A model generated the notes under the pieces. That model saw only the letters and a list, made by a program, of their open reading frames with translations, searched no databases and was not told the DNA's origin. The position numbers were made by a program, and so were the translations under genes. Positions 33,545 through 45,196 of a stretch of 64,000 nt of DNA are shown piece by piece. The DNA lies in NCBI GenBank assembly GCA_025201345.1, contig JAIXMG010000004.1:1054001-1118000 (forward strand). Reading direction: 5' to 3'. Within the stretch, counting starts at the first letter, position 1. Every line of letters starts with the position of its first letter. Source of the DNA: Thamnidium elegans (taxonomy: Eukaryota > Mucoromycota > Mucoromycetes > Mucorales > Mucoraceae).

Positions 33545-36470
33545 TAATAAAATAAAGGAAAGGAAAAGAAAAGTTAATTAAAGGTTACTTCGAAAATAAA
33601 TACGAAAACTTATAATTGATTATAAAAAATAACAAAAGGGACAGACAGAACGAAGAGGTAAACAGAATGAAGAAACAGAATGAAGGAAATAAAATAAACA
33701 AAAAAGTAGAAGGTTAGCATATGAAAGAATGAAACGAATAGTTTGAGCTTACCGTCCGGTGAAGGAGATGCATCTTACGGTAGACAACAGGCGATAACCA
33801 GGTCGGAATAGTTTGCAGATCATATGTTCATGTATACTTTTAATTTGGCCACCCGGAGCCGAAGCTCTTGCGATACTTGAAAGGATCGCGGTTAATTGAG
33901 TGAAGAAAGAGTAAAGGGACCAGTAATATAGACCGAAGCGCGAGTGATTTATATATCTAATTACAACAAAAAATATGTCTGTATTTATAAGAATTTAAAA
34001 AGAAAAAAATGAGAAGAGTATTGTAGGTCTTTACACAGTTGACTAATATTGGACACTTTCTGATAAACTATCTGGAAAGAAACATTTTTTTTCCCATCAT
34101 TATTTGTCATAAAATGTATTTTAGGAATCATTTACTCATGGTTATTTCTTGTATGTTTATACAGAGTATAAACAAACCGAAAAAAACTTCTTTTCTCTCG
34201 TTATTACCTCTCACATGTTATAAAATATATATTTAGGTATAAATCGTTCAAGAAAAAAAGTAGTTAGAATTTAAGCAATGTTTATTTCTCATATGTTACA
34301 AAATATAAACATGCCGAAAAAAAAAACTTCTTTCAGGATTTAATCGTGGCTATTCACAAGTCTCCTATTATTAGACCTGGGCGATATAGATATTCTACAG
34401 GGGATACGTTATTGGCCGTGCCCCTTTTATATCTTAGAAACCATTATTAGGCAAACAAATCGCTAACTATGATAGATACGCGCTACATTCCTTATTATTT
34501 TATGTTGTTACGTGATAAAGTGATGGCATACAAATTAATCATACTTTCCTTTATCAGAAGAAACCAAAAGAAACGTGCAGAATTTTGATTGGGGTTTTTT
34601 CGTTTTTGTTTTATCATGAGCAATTGTACAATTCTGTGTAAAAAGTAATCATTGGTTTTTATAAATAAACTACATCCTTCAAAATCCGTACCTAAATACA
34701 TTTGAAAGCATTTAATATACTTTAAGTAGAAAATTGGAACGAAAAGTAATAAATGTACTAATTTTAAACCATTGGATACCCTTATCCAATAAGAATGGAA
34801 AAAATTGGGCAAGACGTTTGTTTAAATTTACAAGCAGTATACCCCAAAGGTGTATGGCTGTAAAAAAAAAAGGCTAATAATGGCCATGCCAAATATTAAA
34901 ATATAACGGTCATTAGTTGTATATTTCAGTAACTTATATCTAAAATTAAAAATTATCTGGTTAAAGTTTTATTATCAAGTTTCTTCATTCAAAGATGCTA
35001 TATCATATGGACAATTGTTTTTGTTTGTAAAAAAGTGACGATTTCTATTTTATAAAGACGTTATACTTTAATAACCATAAAACCCCTAAAATACAGTTGT
35101 AACTATTTTCCTTTTCACTAATAAGCCATGAGACCTTCGGTCTCTATATAAGCAAAAAAGTTTATTAATAAACAATGATTACTTTTTACTCAGAGCTGTA
35201 AAATTGCTCATGGTAAAACAAAAAAGGCCCAATAGAAATTCTGCATGATTCTTTGATATATAATAGGTATGAGATTGACACAGAAAATGGTAATAATAAT
35301 AACTAGCTCTATTGAGCTTAACGAGAATTTGACTTTTTGAGAATCTTGATTTTTTTAAAGAAAATACTTCATTTCGGAGTGCGAGGTATATATACTACTT
35401 AATGCAATATTTAATGATTTCAAGAAAAATACATGTATAAGCTGGAACTAAAAAAGATCTACCGTTGATCCAGCGGAAAATAGTTAGGAAAGTATGATTA
35501 ATTTGTATCCTATCATCTTATCGCGTACCAACATATATCTTGTAGATGAATGTAGTCGGTAGTTATCGTAGTTGGCTGTTGGTGCGTGTAACGATTGTTT
35601 CCAAGGTAAAAGGGGGTAAGGTTGAAAGCGTATCTCCCGTAGAGCATCTATATCGTGCAAGATTAAATCCTGATTAGAGCTTTTTTCTTTAATGTTTATC
35701 AGAAAATATTTCCTAAAGTATACGTTGTAGTAATGACGATTAATTCCTGATAAGAATTTTTTTTTTCAGATGGTTTATATTTTTTAACATAAGTGAGAAA
35801 TAAACATTGATTAAGTAAATCCTGCTTTTTATAAGATTTATCCTAAAATATATTCTATAGCTATAGTATTCTTTTTAAATTCTTATAAATACAGACATAT
35901 TTTTTGTTGTAATTAGATAAATTTTTATTCCGTCTCTTCTACGCAAGACTCATACAAGAACATCCCTTTCTTGAATCCTCCTTCGGTGTCACCCACAGGT
36001 CCTACAAGCATCGCTATAACTTAGGCATCGGATGGCCACATTAAATGTATACATGTACATATGATCTACAAAAGTAGTATTTTACAATTCGAGTAATTTT
36101 TTTTTTTTTTATAATTAGATACACAAATCAAACTTTAAGGTTGACCATTACAGTACCGTCAGCTGTTTCAATTGACATACTTCAACGCATGTATACATAC
36201 TCACTACATGTTCTGACATGCTTATCATTGGTTGTCTACCCGAGATAAGCTCAAATTATTCGTTCCATTCTTTCATATACTAACCTTTCTACTCTTTTAT
36301 TTCTTTTATTTCCTTCATTCTGTCTCTTCATTCTGTCTCTCCGTTATGTATGTCTCTTTCGCTATTTTTTATAATTAATTGTACGTTTTCCTATTTATTT
36401 TCGAAGTAACTTTTTACTAATTTTTCCTTCCCTTTATTTTCTTTTATTTTATTACTATTAAAACTGTATT
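33545..36470. repeat. large diverged inverted repeat (palindrome-like)
   Basis: The left arm (about 33545-34690) pairs with the reverse complement of the right arm (about 35150-36470). Matching blocks include GGTTACTTCGAAAATAAATA (left 33587, right near 36400), CAGAATGAAGGAAATAAAA (33677 / 36310), TAATTACAACAAAAAATATG (33959 / 35907), CAAATTAATCATACTTTCCT (34531 / 35490) and AAAAAGTAATCATTG (34641 / 35177). Identity is high in blocks and lost between them, with different insertions in each arm. There is no convincing ORF and no target duplication. It may be an inverted duplication, a foldback element, a hairpin RNA source or a chromosomal landmark. Confidence 0.82.
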
Positions 36471-36815
36471 ACAATTTTCTCCTCTTTTTAAACTAAAATT
36501 TATCGTTAGTTACCATTAGGTTTATACAAGCTATAAAGTGATACAGATGATTAAATGCTTTTGAGAGATTTCGATCTGGAAACAACGCTTTTTGAGTTGG
36601 TGATACAGCATATGAAAAGTGGAGAGCTAAATTAAATATTAATTTAATATGCAGTTATTGCCCATGTACAACAACGTAACACGACCTCGAAGTACTTGAC
36701 GACTGTTATATTTGATTGAATTGGTATAGCTCCTCTTAAAAAAGGTTGTCAGTCAAGGTAACCGAGGATAGATAGGCAAATTGTTAATGTATAAAACATG
36801 ATACAACTTTTTAAA

Positions 36816-36826
36816 AGTATAAAAAG
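36816..36826 (+). promoter_or_regulatory. TATA box of the GH45 gene
   Basis: AGTATAAAAAG lies about 55 bp upstream of the ATG at 36878, with a second TATAAAAC at 36790. This spacing fits a fungal core promoter. Confidence 0.6.
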
Positions 36827-36877
36827 AGCTTTCAAATTTTATTATTTGTAAAAAATAAATAAATATATCTCTATACT

Positions 36878-38034
36878 ATGAAACTTTCTATTACGCTTGC
36901 ATCAATTATTTTAGCTGTTTCTTTTGTAACAGCTGCCGAAGATGAAACATGTAGCTCTGTTTATGGTCAATGCGACGGTATGTTTTTTTAATATTATAGT
37001 TATTGCTACAATAATTAATATTTGATCTAGGTCTTTATTGGACTGGACCCAAGTGCTGTGAATCTGGATCGAAATGTTTAACCAATTCCAATAACCAATA
37101 CTACTCTCAATGTGTCTCCGATGGTAAGCTCTACCGCCCTTTTTTTTTTTTTTTTTTTGAAAAAAGCACTTAAGTTATATTCATTTATAGCTGGTAACAA
37201 TAATAGCAACAATAACAATGGTAACAAACCCGTACAAACGACTGTTAAACCCACAGCAGCTACGACTACTGTTAAGAAGACCACAACGAAAGCCCAAGTT
37301 CCTACACATAACGCTTCTACATCAGATTACTCCGTTATTCCAAGTGATATCTCCGGTAAAAGTGAGACTATCCGTTACTGGGATTGTTGTAAACCCTCTT
37401 GCGGTTGGAAGGGTTACATCTCCTGTAAAATCTTGTGCAAAGAATGGTTTAACTGTTATTCATAATAAAATTCAAAGTGGTTGTGTCCCTAGCGGAAGTA
37501 AGAACCCATAATTAACTTCTTCTTCTCTTTTTTTCTAAGTATTTACTTTTTGTAGGTGCTTATGTTTGTAATGATAATCAACCTTGGGCAGTTAACGATA
37601 ATCTTGCTTATGGTTTTGCTGCTGCCAGTATTGCTGGACAAACCGAAGGAGGTTGGTGTTGTTCTTGTATTGAAATGACTTTTACTAGTGGCCCCGTTGC
37701 TGGTAAAAAGATGGTTGTTCAAATTACCAATACTGGTGACGATTTAGGAGAAGCCGGTAAAGTCCAACATCATTTTGATTTACTTATGCCTGGTGGGGGA
37801 GTTGGCTTATTTAATGGTTGCCAGCCTCAATGGAACGCTCCCAGTGAAGGTTGGGGTATTAGATTTGGTGGAATCTGGGCCGCCAATCAATGTAAACAAC
37901 TTCCTGCTGCTTTTCAACCTGGTTGTAACTGGAGATACGGTTGGTTCAAAGGTGCTGATAATCCAAATATGATCTTTAAGGAGGTTACATGTCCTGCTGA
38001 AATTATCGCCAGATCTGGATGTAGCAGACGTTAA
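36878..38034 (+). pseudogene. GH45 endoglucanase with CBM1, frameshifted
   Basis: Secreted cellulase (endo-beta-1,4-glucanase). Exons: 36878-36977, 37031-37123, 37191-37497 and 37556-38034. Signal peptide residues 1-20, then an N-terminal CBM1 (CSSVYGQCDG..YWTGPKCC..NQYYSQC), a Thr/Lys/Asn linker and the GH45 domain. That domain contains YWDCCKPSCGW (catalytic Asp), [15 protein letters not shown] and [12 protein letters not shown] (second catalytic Asp), ending [15 protein letters not shown]. The order CBM1-linker-GH45 is the Rhizopus/Mucor pattern. At about 37411 the frame breaks: after SCGWKG the product continues VTSPVKSCAKNG only in the next frame, and the four residues usual there are missing, as if ~11 nt were deleted. 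As read, the enzyme would stop before most of the catalytic domain. Either a recent pseudogene or an assembly error. Confidence 0.87.
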
Positions 38035-38097
38035 ATTATTATTATTAGTATTATTATTAGAATATTATTACATTAGTTCTTTCATATACACTATTAA

Positions 38098-40400
38098 CAA
38101 GTACTTTTCAAATCAGCCCTACAGGGCCGGTCATGTTTCTATTAATAAATCATGAAAAATAAAGTATTTATCTATCAAAATATAATATATATATTCAAAA
38201 ATATTATCAAACTTTTTTTTTCAATTTTTTTTATTCTTGAATTCTTGTCTAATTTACCATTACAATTGAGACACCACATAGATTAAAATGCCAAGACCTA
38301 GTTCACGAATCGCGGTTGATACTCGTATCTCTGTTTCAAAATAATATTTAACCAACACAGAAGTCCCAGAACTTTTAAAAGATAAGTTCGACTTTCCTAC
38401 TCCTGGGCTTCGTCTCAAAGGTGTTGTCATTAGTTCCTAGTACTAATGGGAAGGTAATGCGGCAAGCTAGACTGGATGACCTTCCCGACCATAGCTATAC
38501 TTTCTCTGGAACTACTATTAAATATGAAAGTCCTAAAGGTCCTGCGAGACCAGTAGTAACAGTGGACGATCCCATCACTTCGGTTCATACCGTCGAAGAT
38601 GATAATGGCAGCAGTAGCAGTGATGGCGAAGAAGAAGATATTATCGATACAACAGTTCCCACAGATGACTGGAATGGATTATATAACAGTTGACGCTCGT
38701 AAGACGAATCAATCTTACAGATCGTTAACTTCGATGTTTAATCTAAAAAACAAATCAACTGCTTCTCCTGCCGATTATTTTCTGCTCTTCTTACCCATGA
38801 ATCATATACGCGATGTTATTATTCCCAACATTAATGCTCATGTGTCTACTGTGATTAAGAATTGAATTAATGTCACTTTCACGGCGTATCTGACACGGGT
38901 GCCTCGTACTATGACTATGACAGTAATGGTTTATGTCGATAATAAGGCTTACTGGCACAAGGGTTCAAGCCTCTTTTCCCCAGATATCGACTTTTCCGAT
39001 TACATGGAATAAAAAAGATTCTTCTCTATTCTCCAATACCATGTCTTTGAATTATATATTATATGATGCGGATAAAAATAACGCGGATCCTTGTATCAGA
39101 TGTGTAGTTTTTTAGCAGCCTTCGATGAAACATTATTAAAAGCTCTTGAACCCCGCAAATATCGCTGTATAGATGAGAGTATGAACCAGTGGCTCGGCAG
39201 TGACATGCCTAATCTTAAAACGGTGCCTAGAAAATCTCGTCCTATAGGTCAAGGATTCAAAACTCTTGCTGATAATCATATATACTGCATCTTCCGACTT
39301 GATGCAGTCAGTGATAAGGTAGTTACATAAAGAGTTTGATAATGTAGACAGGAATTTGATTGCTACCGTTAAACGTTTGTGCAAGCCTTGGTTTGCTACT
39401 GATAGAACAATTATTGCTGATCCTTGGTTTAGTTCCACTTTGATGACAAGTAAGTTATTGGATCAAGGACTGTTCCCGGTTATGCAAGTAGCTAAACGGA
39501 TGTACTGGCCGAGAGGAATGTCTCGAACTGATATGATACAATGTCTCGGAACTGAACGGGGAAACTCTGCTTCTACGTCAATGGTTGATGACTTGGGTCG
39601 TACCATTTATGTTTGCTCGTATAGAGATAAAAAAAGCGAAGGTATTGATATCCTCTTGTAGTACTACCAGTCCTTCTACACAGGCTCACCAAGAAGTTAA
39701 CGGTCGCGGCCTTCGTCGTCCACAAGTATTTGAAGATTATGAGAACCAAAAGAGTAAGATACTGTTGTCACTATATTTGATGACTGATTTTTATTTATTT
39801 TTATTTATAGGTAGTGTGGATGCTAATAACAATCGCAGGGACAATATAATTTCTTTTCACGATGTAGTGAAGACTTATCGCTGGGAAGTCCGCGTTCTGT
39901 TATTTGTATTTGGTATTGCTGGAGCTAATGCATTCAGTTGTTATAAGATTTGGGAAAATAATTCGGAGGGTACTCCGCATTCTGACTTTAAGTGCAGGCT
40001 TGCTCAGTCTTTGTTCGAAAAATGCAAGGTTTTTGAGCGTTATGATGAAGCAAACCGTTCGGTTACAAGAAGCCAAAGTTCTAATGGTTCTCATAATTAT
40101 GTAACTCTCACTCAATACCCATATCGAAAAAGATTGGTGTGTAGAACATGTAAACAACTGGGATTAAAACCTGCTCCTCGAGTTTCGAAAAGATGCGTGT
40201 GTAGCTCTGACCCCACGTATAAAAAGTGTTATCAGCAACACTTTTAAAGGAAATGAATAAAAAGATACTTATGTAATCATTTACAAAGGTTTAATCTATT
40301 TATTTTTTTAAAAAAAAACTGTATTATTACAGCCTTTTTTTTTTTTTCTTTTTCTTTTTGTAACCGGCCCCATAGGGCCGATTTGTCCGAAAAGTACTTG
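38098..40400 (+). mobile_element. piggyBac-type transposon, degraded
   Basis: Flanked by TTAA on both sides (38094-38097 and 40401-40404), the piggyBac target. The ends are inverted: CAAGTACTTTTCAAATC at 38098 and GATTTGTCCGAAAAGTACTTG ending 40400. GGGCCGG/CCGGCCC blocks follow inside both ends. It lies 60 bp after the GH45 stop, within that gene's likely 3' untranslated region, and carries a broken transposase. Confidence 0.9.
38288..40247 (+). pseudogene. piggyBac transposase pseudogene
   Basis: Multiple frames and stops, but conserved blocks are clear: RCIDESMNQWLG (first catalytic Asp), PRKSRPIGQGFKTLADNH, RTIIADPWFSS (second Asp) and a VDANNNRRDN block (third Asp). The C-terminal cysteine-rich end CRTCKQLG..CVCSS..YKKCYQQHF matches the piggyBac CRD. 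It starts at MPRPSS near 38288 and ends at 40247, with many stops between, so it cannot make an active enzyme. Confidence 0.85.
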
Positions 40401-40404
40401 TTAA

Positions 40405-40976
40405 CAAGTGGTAATCATGCTCTGCGACCTAAAAGGGCCGTGACTTAAAAAATAAGTACAATCTGATACATTTCCAATAAAAAGCTGCTTTATCAACCAG
40501 ATCCATCTGTATGTTAAGAACGTTTTTGAAAACTTTTATATGATTCTCTACTATTTTTTGACCTTTTTTTCAGACAGGTCAATTGCCTTTTTAGGCGAGG
40601 CCGTTTTCTTCCGCATATATAAACATTAATAGAATAATTACAAGTACATTTTTATTATAACAAAGATGTTGAAAACAGTTCTAATTAATACCTTGCAGTT
40701 TTTGAGACTGCAGATACGAGTGATCCAACACAAATGAGAGAGCTCACACAAGGCATGATGTAAAAAAAAACTTAGAGATGTAAATTCTAAAGTGATTTTA
40801 AAGGATGAAAGTATGAAAAAAAAAAAAGAAAAGGCATTATTCTTCACGAGTTTAAGTTTCAAGAATTAAAATAAAAAATGATGTTTCTCTGCATTTTATT
40901 CGTCAAAAAAACAAGTTGAAGTTGCAGCCGAAAGTTGTCTTTGCGGACGAAAACGGCCGCCACAATTACCACTTGC
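40405..40976. mobile_element. possible piggyBac-related MITE
   Basis: Starts CAAGTGGTAAT directly after the TTAA at 40401-40404 and ends with the inverse ATTACCACTTG at 40976, followed by CTAA. Both ends are followed inside by GGCCG-type blocks like those of the neighbouring element. With 11-bp termini and one imperfect TTAA this is plausible but unproven. It contains a TATATAAAC box and no convincing ORF. Confidence 0.45.
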
Positions 40977-41056
40977 TAATAAAAAGTCTTTCAAACACTA
41001 CCAAATTTTAAATCCGTAAAGAAAAATGTTATCTTTACAAAAAAATAATTTTATTT

Positions 41057-41777
41057 TTAGTATTTATAACAGCCACCGCTATTGTCTATTACAGACTGAT
41101 ATCTTTTAGGTATACTTGCCACTAAATTCGACAATGAGTCGCAGTCTGTTTCGCCACTCATTTTGAATACACACCTTGAGCCGCTCAGTATTCAAAATAC
41201 GATATCTAACATGCTCAATACGCTTTGCCAGAGCAGCTCAAAAGCGCTCAATAGAATTTAAATCCGGACTTTGCGCAGGCCAAAAGTCAAAGCCCATAAT
41301 TTGACGGATTGCCTTCCGCCAGGTCGCATACTTGCCAGTATGGCAGGAAGCGCTTTGTTCCATATGTTTAGGTGTTATTCCTGACTTCCTAGCAGGAGAA
41401 ACCGAACTGAAACCCATTTCCTCCAAATACGAAGCGAAAGTCTTCCTGTAAATGCAAATATCAGTATTGTTCAAATTTCCAATAAAATGATTGTAAGGTT
41501 GGAAGGTCTCTCGACGAATATTTCTGGACAGAAGACGTTTATCCGATTCTGAAAGTTTTTCAGGTCTTTTAGGTCGCGCTTTGTTTGTCACTGTTCCTTC
41601 GTTTTTCCAACGGGTTACGATGCCAGCGACTGTAGACTTAGGGATGCCCAAAAGCTTACTGATTTTGCCCGATGAGTATTCGGTGTGCTGTTGTAGGTCA
41701 ATAGTTTGGCCTTTTTCGAAATCTGAAAGTTTATTTCGCTTCTCATTAACTTTATTAGTAATATCAAAAAGTGCCAT
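41057..41777 (-). pseudogene. Tc1-like transposase relic with internal deletion
   Basis: The N-terminus has two helix-turn-helix-like segments (SSGKISKLLGIPKSTVAGIV). The frame then jumps from the middle region to MGFDFWPAQSPDLNSIERF, so both catalytic Asp blocks are deleted while the final Glu block remains. A stop follows RF (expected Trp codon TGG read as TGA). The tail continues LAKRIEHVRYRILN.. and, after one frame change, ends IDNSGGCYKY. Unrelated in sequence to the element at 14388-16018. Its upstream edge abuts the truncated repeat copy at 41877. Confidence 0.8.
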
Positions 41778-41876
41778 TTTATGTTATTTATCAAAAAGTA
41801 GATTATATCGAACGAAAAATAAGAGGTTTTTTTAAATTCGTACGAACATTTATTACACGTGACTGTATATGATTAA

Positions 41877-42290
41877 AAAAAGAGCGTCTTTTTGTTCATT
41901 CCCTTGCTGTCTAGAAATAAAAACCTTGCAATCAAATCCGTATATACCAAGCTTTTTTATGCCATCTCCAGTATTATTGCCACAGAACAAGCTAAATATA
42001 GCAGAGACATCCATTGGTAAAACATTCAAATGCCCTAGACTTGTAAAAGGACAAATTCTTAAAGCTTTTTAGGGAATATCCGGTGTTGTTGAAAATTTGA
42101 TTGGCCATCAATACAAAGGGTAATTGGAATGCAATCGAGTATCTATTCTTTGTTCAGGGAAATATGGTTGTAACAAACCAATTATTAATTTGTAGATAAA
42201 TATTAATCTCCTCGTTGATATCATTAGAAACTTCTCGAATTTGTTTTTTGAAATATTTTTCCATCGTCTTTACAGATGAGATTTCTTAAT
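41877..42290 (-). repeat. repeat shared with 63503-63900, copy A
   Basis: Direct repeat of 63503-63900 with roughly 85-90% identity by eye, including CCATCTCCAGTATTATT and TTGATTGGCCATCAATACAA. In copy B it leads into the Fanzor-like RuvC frame; here it follows the tyrosine-recombinase relic. It is cut off near 41870 by the Tc1 relic. Confidence 0.85.
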
Positions 42291-42356
42291 ATAGTTTGCA
42301 ATACATTCGATCTACCCCTACTGACATCAGTATTTTTAAGGGATCTTTCATCTTTT

Positions 42357-43130
42357 CTATTTATGTGCGTTATTTTGGATGAATGAATTCCGGTATTTTT
42401 GAAAATCTTCTTTATAATTCACTTGTTCATCATATGAGACTGGAAGTTGAATTTTTTTTTTTTTTTTTTTTTTTTTTTTGGAAAAGAAACGTATTGTACC
42501 AGTTACTTCCTTCACTGAAATTGGGAAAAGGTTCATTTTGATGGTGGAATCGTGTAAATAGATGTAAAGCAAGCACACCAATAGGACATAGTTCGACGTT
42601 TTTATTTCGAACTGCTGATCCTTACTGTATTTTACCGTTTTGATTAGTTTTTCCAAAGGTAATTGAGCAACTAAAGCAACACATTCGGAAAGGTTTTGAT
42701 CATCGCGATTTATCGAAAATAAATCGGAAAATTGAGTTCCAGGAACCGCTTCGCTTCTCATCGACATTGCGTGACCCTTAAGGAAACAGGGTCTGTTGCG
42801 AGTTGCCAACGGATCGTTTTTTTCCGGAAAATAACTACTGACATTTTGGAGTTCCTTTTCGAATAGGCATCTTTCAGAATATTCTTTCCACGGCCTTCAA
42901 ACATATTTCTCTTTATTTTTGTCTCCTTCTTCGCCATCGTTTCAAGAAATGCGGTAACTAGCGGTTCTCTTGCTTTTGGGTCGTTATTGGTACTCAACGA
43001 ATGCTGACTATTGTACAAATCCATTGCAGCTTTTACATAACCGAGAATTGATTCTCAACCCAGAGGAATAATACTAGCATCGTCTTTACCCTTCTTGTAT
43101 TTTCTACCACGTTTAACAACGAATTTTCTC
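42357..43130 (-). pseudogene. Crypton/Ndc10-like tyrosine recombinase relic
   Basis: Minus-strand frames read KRGRKYKKGKDDASIIPLG, then ESILGYVKAAMDLYNSQ and NNDPKAREPLVTAFLETMAK, RNMFEGRGKNILKDAYSK, and after a frame change FLKGHAMSMRSEAVPGTQF, SDLFSINRDD and KTVKYSKDQQ. This order resembles the core-binding and catalytic region of Crypton/Ndc10-type tyrosine recombinases of fungi, where MSMRSE would hold the first catalytic Arg. Stops and a 29-bp poly-T (42452-42480) interrupt it; the C-terminal Tyr box is not identifiable. Family assignment is from pattern memory and needs profile confirmation. Confidence 0.55.
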
Positions 43131-44667
43131 AAGAAGTAGGAAAACTTTGTTCAGTGCACCAATTCTGTTTTTTCAAAAAAAAATAATAAACAATAATAAT
43201 TTATGTAATATTCTGTATCTTGCCTTTCACCTTTTTTGTTTAAGAGTATATACCTTTTTAGTGTTGACTGGATGATTCATACGTTGTTTCTTTCGATAGC
43301 AAGATGACCTTCAATATCATGCTGCAAATCAGGATTAGGGACAATGTTATTGTTCCTTTTATATTTTTTTATGAAGATAATACTTTAATGCTTTAGTTTT
43401 ATTCTCTTTTTATAGTTTTTTTTTTTTTTTTTTTTTTTTTAGCTTAAATAAAATATTACATGTATCACATAAATAAGATCTTACATGTATCGCCTAAATA
43501 AGATTTTACATGTTTCGCCTCAGTCTGTTTCTTAAAGACATTCTGTAAAAAAAAAAGAAAAAAAAAGAAAAAAAAAAGTTCGCTCATTAATTTCAAATCT
43601 GAAAGGCTTACTTATCCAGCTAAGATATTAAAAGTGACCATAGCATGGCTCGAAATTGAAAGCCATATAATAGAATAAAATCAAGTCTCGTTTGCTTAAG
43701 ACCCGCTTTGCAAAATACTTACGTATCTTCAAAAAACACAGTCAATTCATGAAAATACTCGAAAATACTTTTATATTCAAACCCCGGCAATGAGACCCAT
43801 TGTAATTTTTGAGACCTATGGTGGGGATATGCTCTGAGGCGCTTCCACTTATCAACAAATTACAATCGTTTATTGACCAACTTCACTCAAGCAATGATTG
43901 CAGCCATGCATATATTGCGGACAAAAGTACCTCCTACCCTATAGAGTGGCCTTTCCTCCCGGAATGACAAGACTTTTGTTTAAATATCACTCGACTGGAG
44001 AATGGTACTAGAGATATTGTTTAGAAAATAACATTTTACATTGCTCATTTTTGGACATTCTCTCACGATTTCTTTCCATCTTCGTTATCTCGATGAAACA
44101 AAAGTGAAGCACAAAGACTCAGAAAAATCAACACAATATGAATAATCTGTTTGACGACTTGGATTTTATATCTTTTAATCCTCTCGTTGTAACTTTTAAA
44201 GGACTAACGAGGAGATTCTTGCTATTAAAAGTAAAAGTAATATTTTTCTATAAATACTTACTCCGTTTCCCTTAAAACGTTCTCTTAAAATCGTCAAGAG
44301 TTCACCTTTCCTAGCATTCGACCGCTTGAAAGGTTGTAATTGTATCCTCTGCGCAATGTCAAAATAATATCTTCGCCAAATAGTAGCACAATTGATTCAA
44401 TATGTGGATGCATTATCTATGGGGTTTGCGGATGATATATATTAAAAGACTGATATGAGCCATGGTTGCGTAGAAAGAGTTGTTTACGAATGTAGTGTAA
44501 AGATGAGAGGATTAATGACCACCTCTTAAATGGGCGGAGGAATAAGTACATCGCTAAAAGCACCAGTGAACCATGTTTGGTTTCACCGATTTTTTACATA
44601 TAAATATTTTTTTTAATGTTCTACTTTTTCTTCTTCTTTTTCTTTATAATTATATTAAAAAAATAAA
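43131..44667. other. gene-free region with degraded repeats
   Basis: Includes poly-T (43418-43440), three ~30-bp copies of AAATAAGATNTTACATGTNTC (43445-43520) and A-rich tracts. The last ~90 bp form an AT-rich leader with a TATAAATA box (44599) and CT-rich tract before the next gene. No ORF supported. Confidence 0.4.
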
Positions 44668-44877
44668 ATGCCAGGAAGATTTGTTAATTACGTCGTGTTC
44701 CCAGTTACTACTGCTGCACTATTAGGTACGATTATAAGAAGCCATGCTAAACCTTCAATAGCTCATACTCAAATCATGAAAGCTGAAGGGTCTACTAGAC
44801 AAGGTTACAAGACTTGGAAAAAGATAAACGATGGATTAGGCGTTAATGATGTTGGAAGAAGTTGTGGAGGCGTATAA
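44668..44877 (+). CDS. small membrane protein, possibly mitochondrial
   Basis: Intronless 69-aa ORF with a CT-rich leader directly upstream and AATAAA signals downstream (45065). The N-terminus is MPGRFVNYVVFPVTTAALLG, a single hydrophobic helix (about 6-24). A basic soluble part follows with a RQGYKTWKKINDGLG segment and a GRSCGGV end. The layout (short N-terminus, one helix, basic tail) is common in small inner-membrane or assembly proteins of mitochondria, but I do not recognise the family. A C12 run and (CA)n tract lie 75 bp after the stop. Confidence 0.6.
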   Translation: MPGRFVNYVVFPVTTAALLGTIIRSHAKPSIAHTQIMKAEGSTRQGYKTWKKINDGLGVNDVGRSCGGV

Positions 44878-45196
44878 AGTTTGGTTACTTTTTTTTTTTT
44901 GTTTGTACGTAAAAGATAGTTATATTCGTACTATACTTCCTGATTATTGTCCCCCCCCCCCACACACACACACACTTCCTTTCTCAAGACTATTGCTCTA
45001 ATTATTCTCATATATTATATGAATGCTAATAAAGCACCCTCACTCTATCGTATATATTCATATAAATAAAATACGTTCATGCAAAGAAAAAGAAAAAATT
45101 CACAACGGGAATTAAAGCGCTATTATTGGTGGTAAGGGTAGGGCACATGACAACACAAGATCTAAGAAACTTTTGAGTTTATATCCAATACAATTT

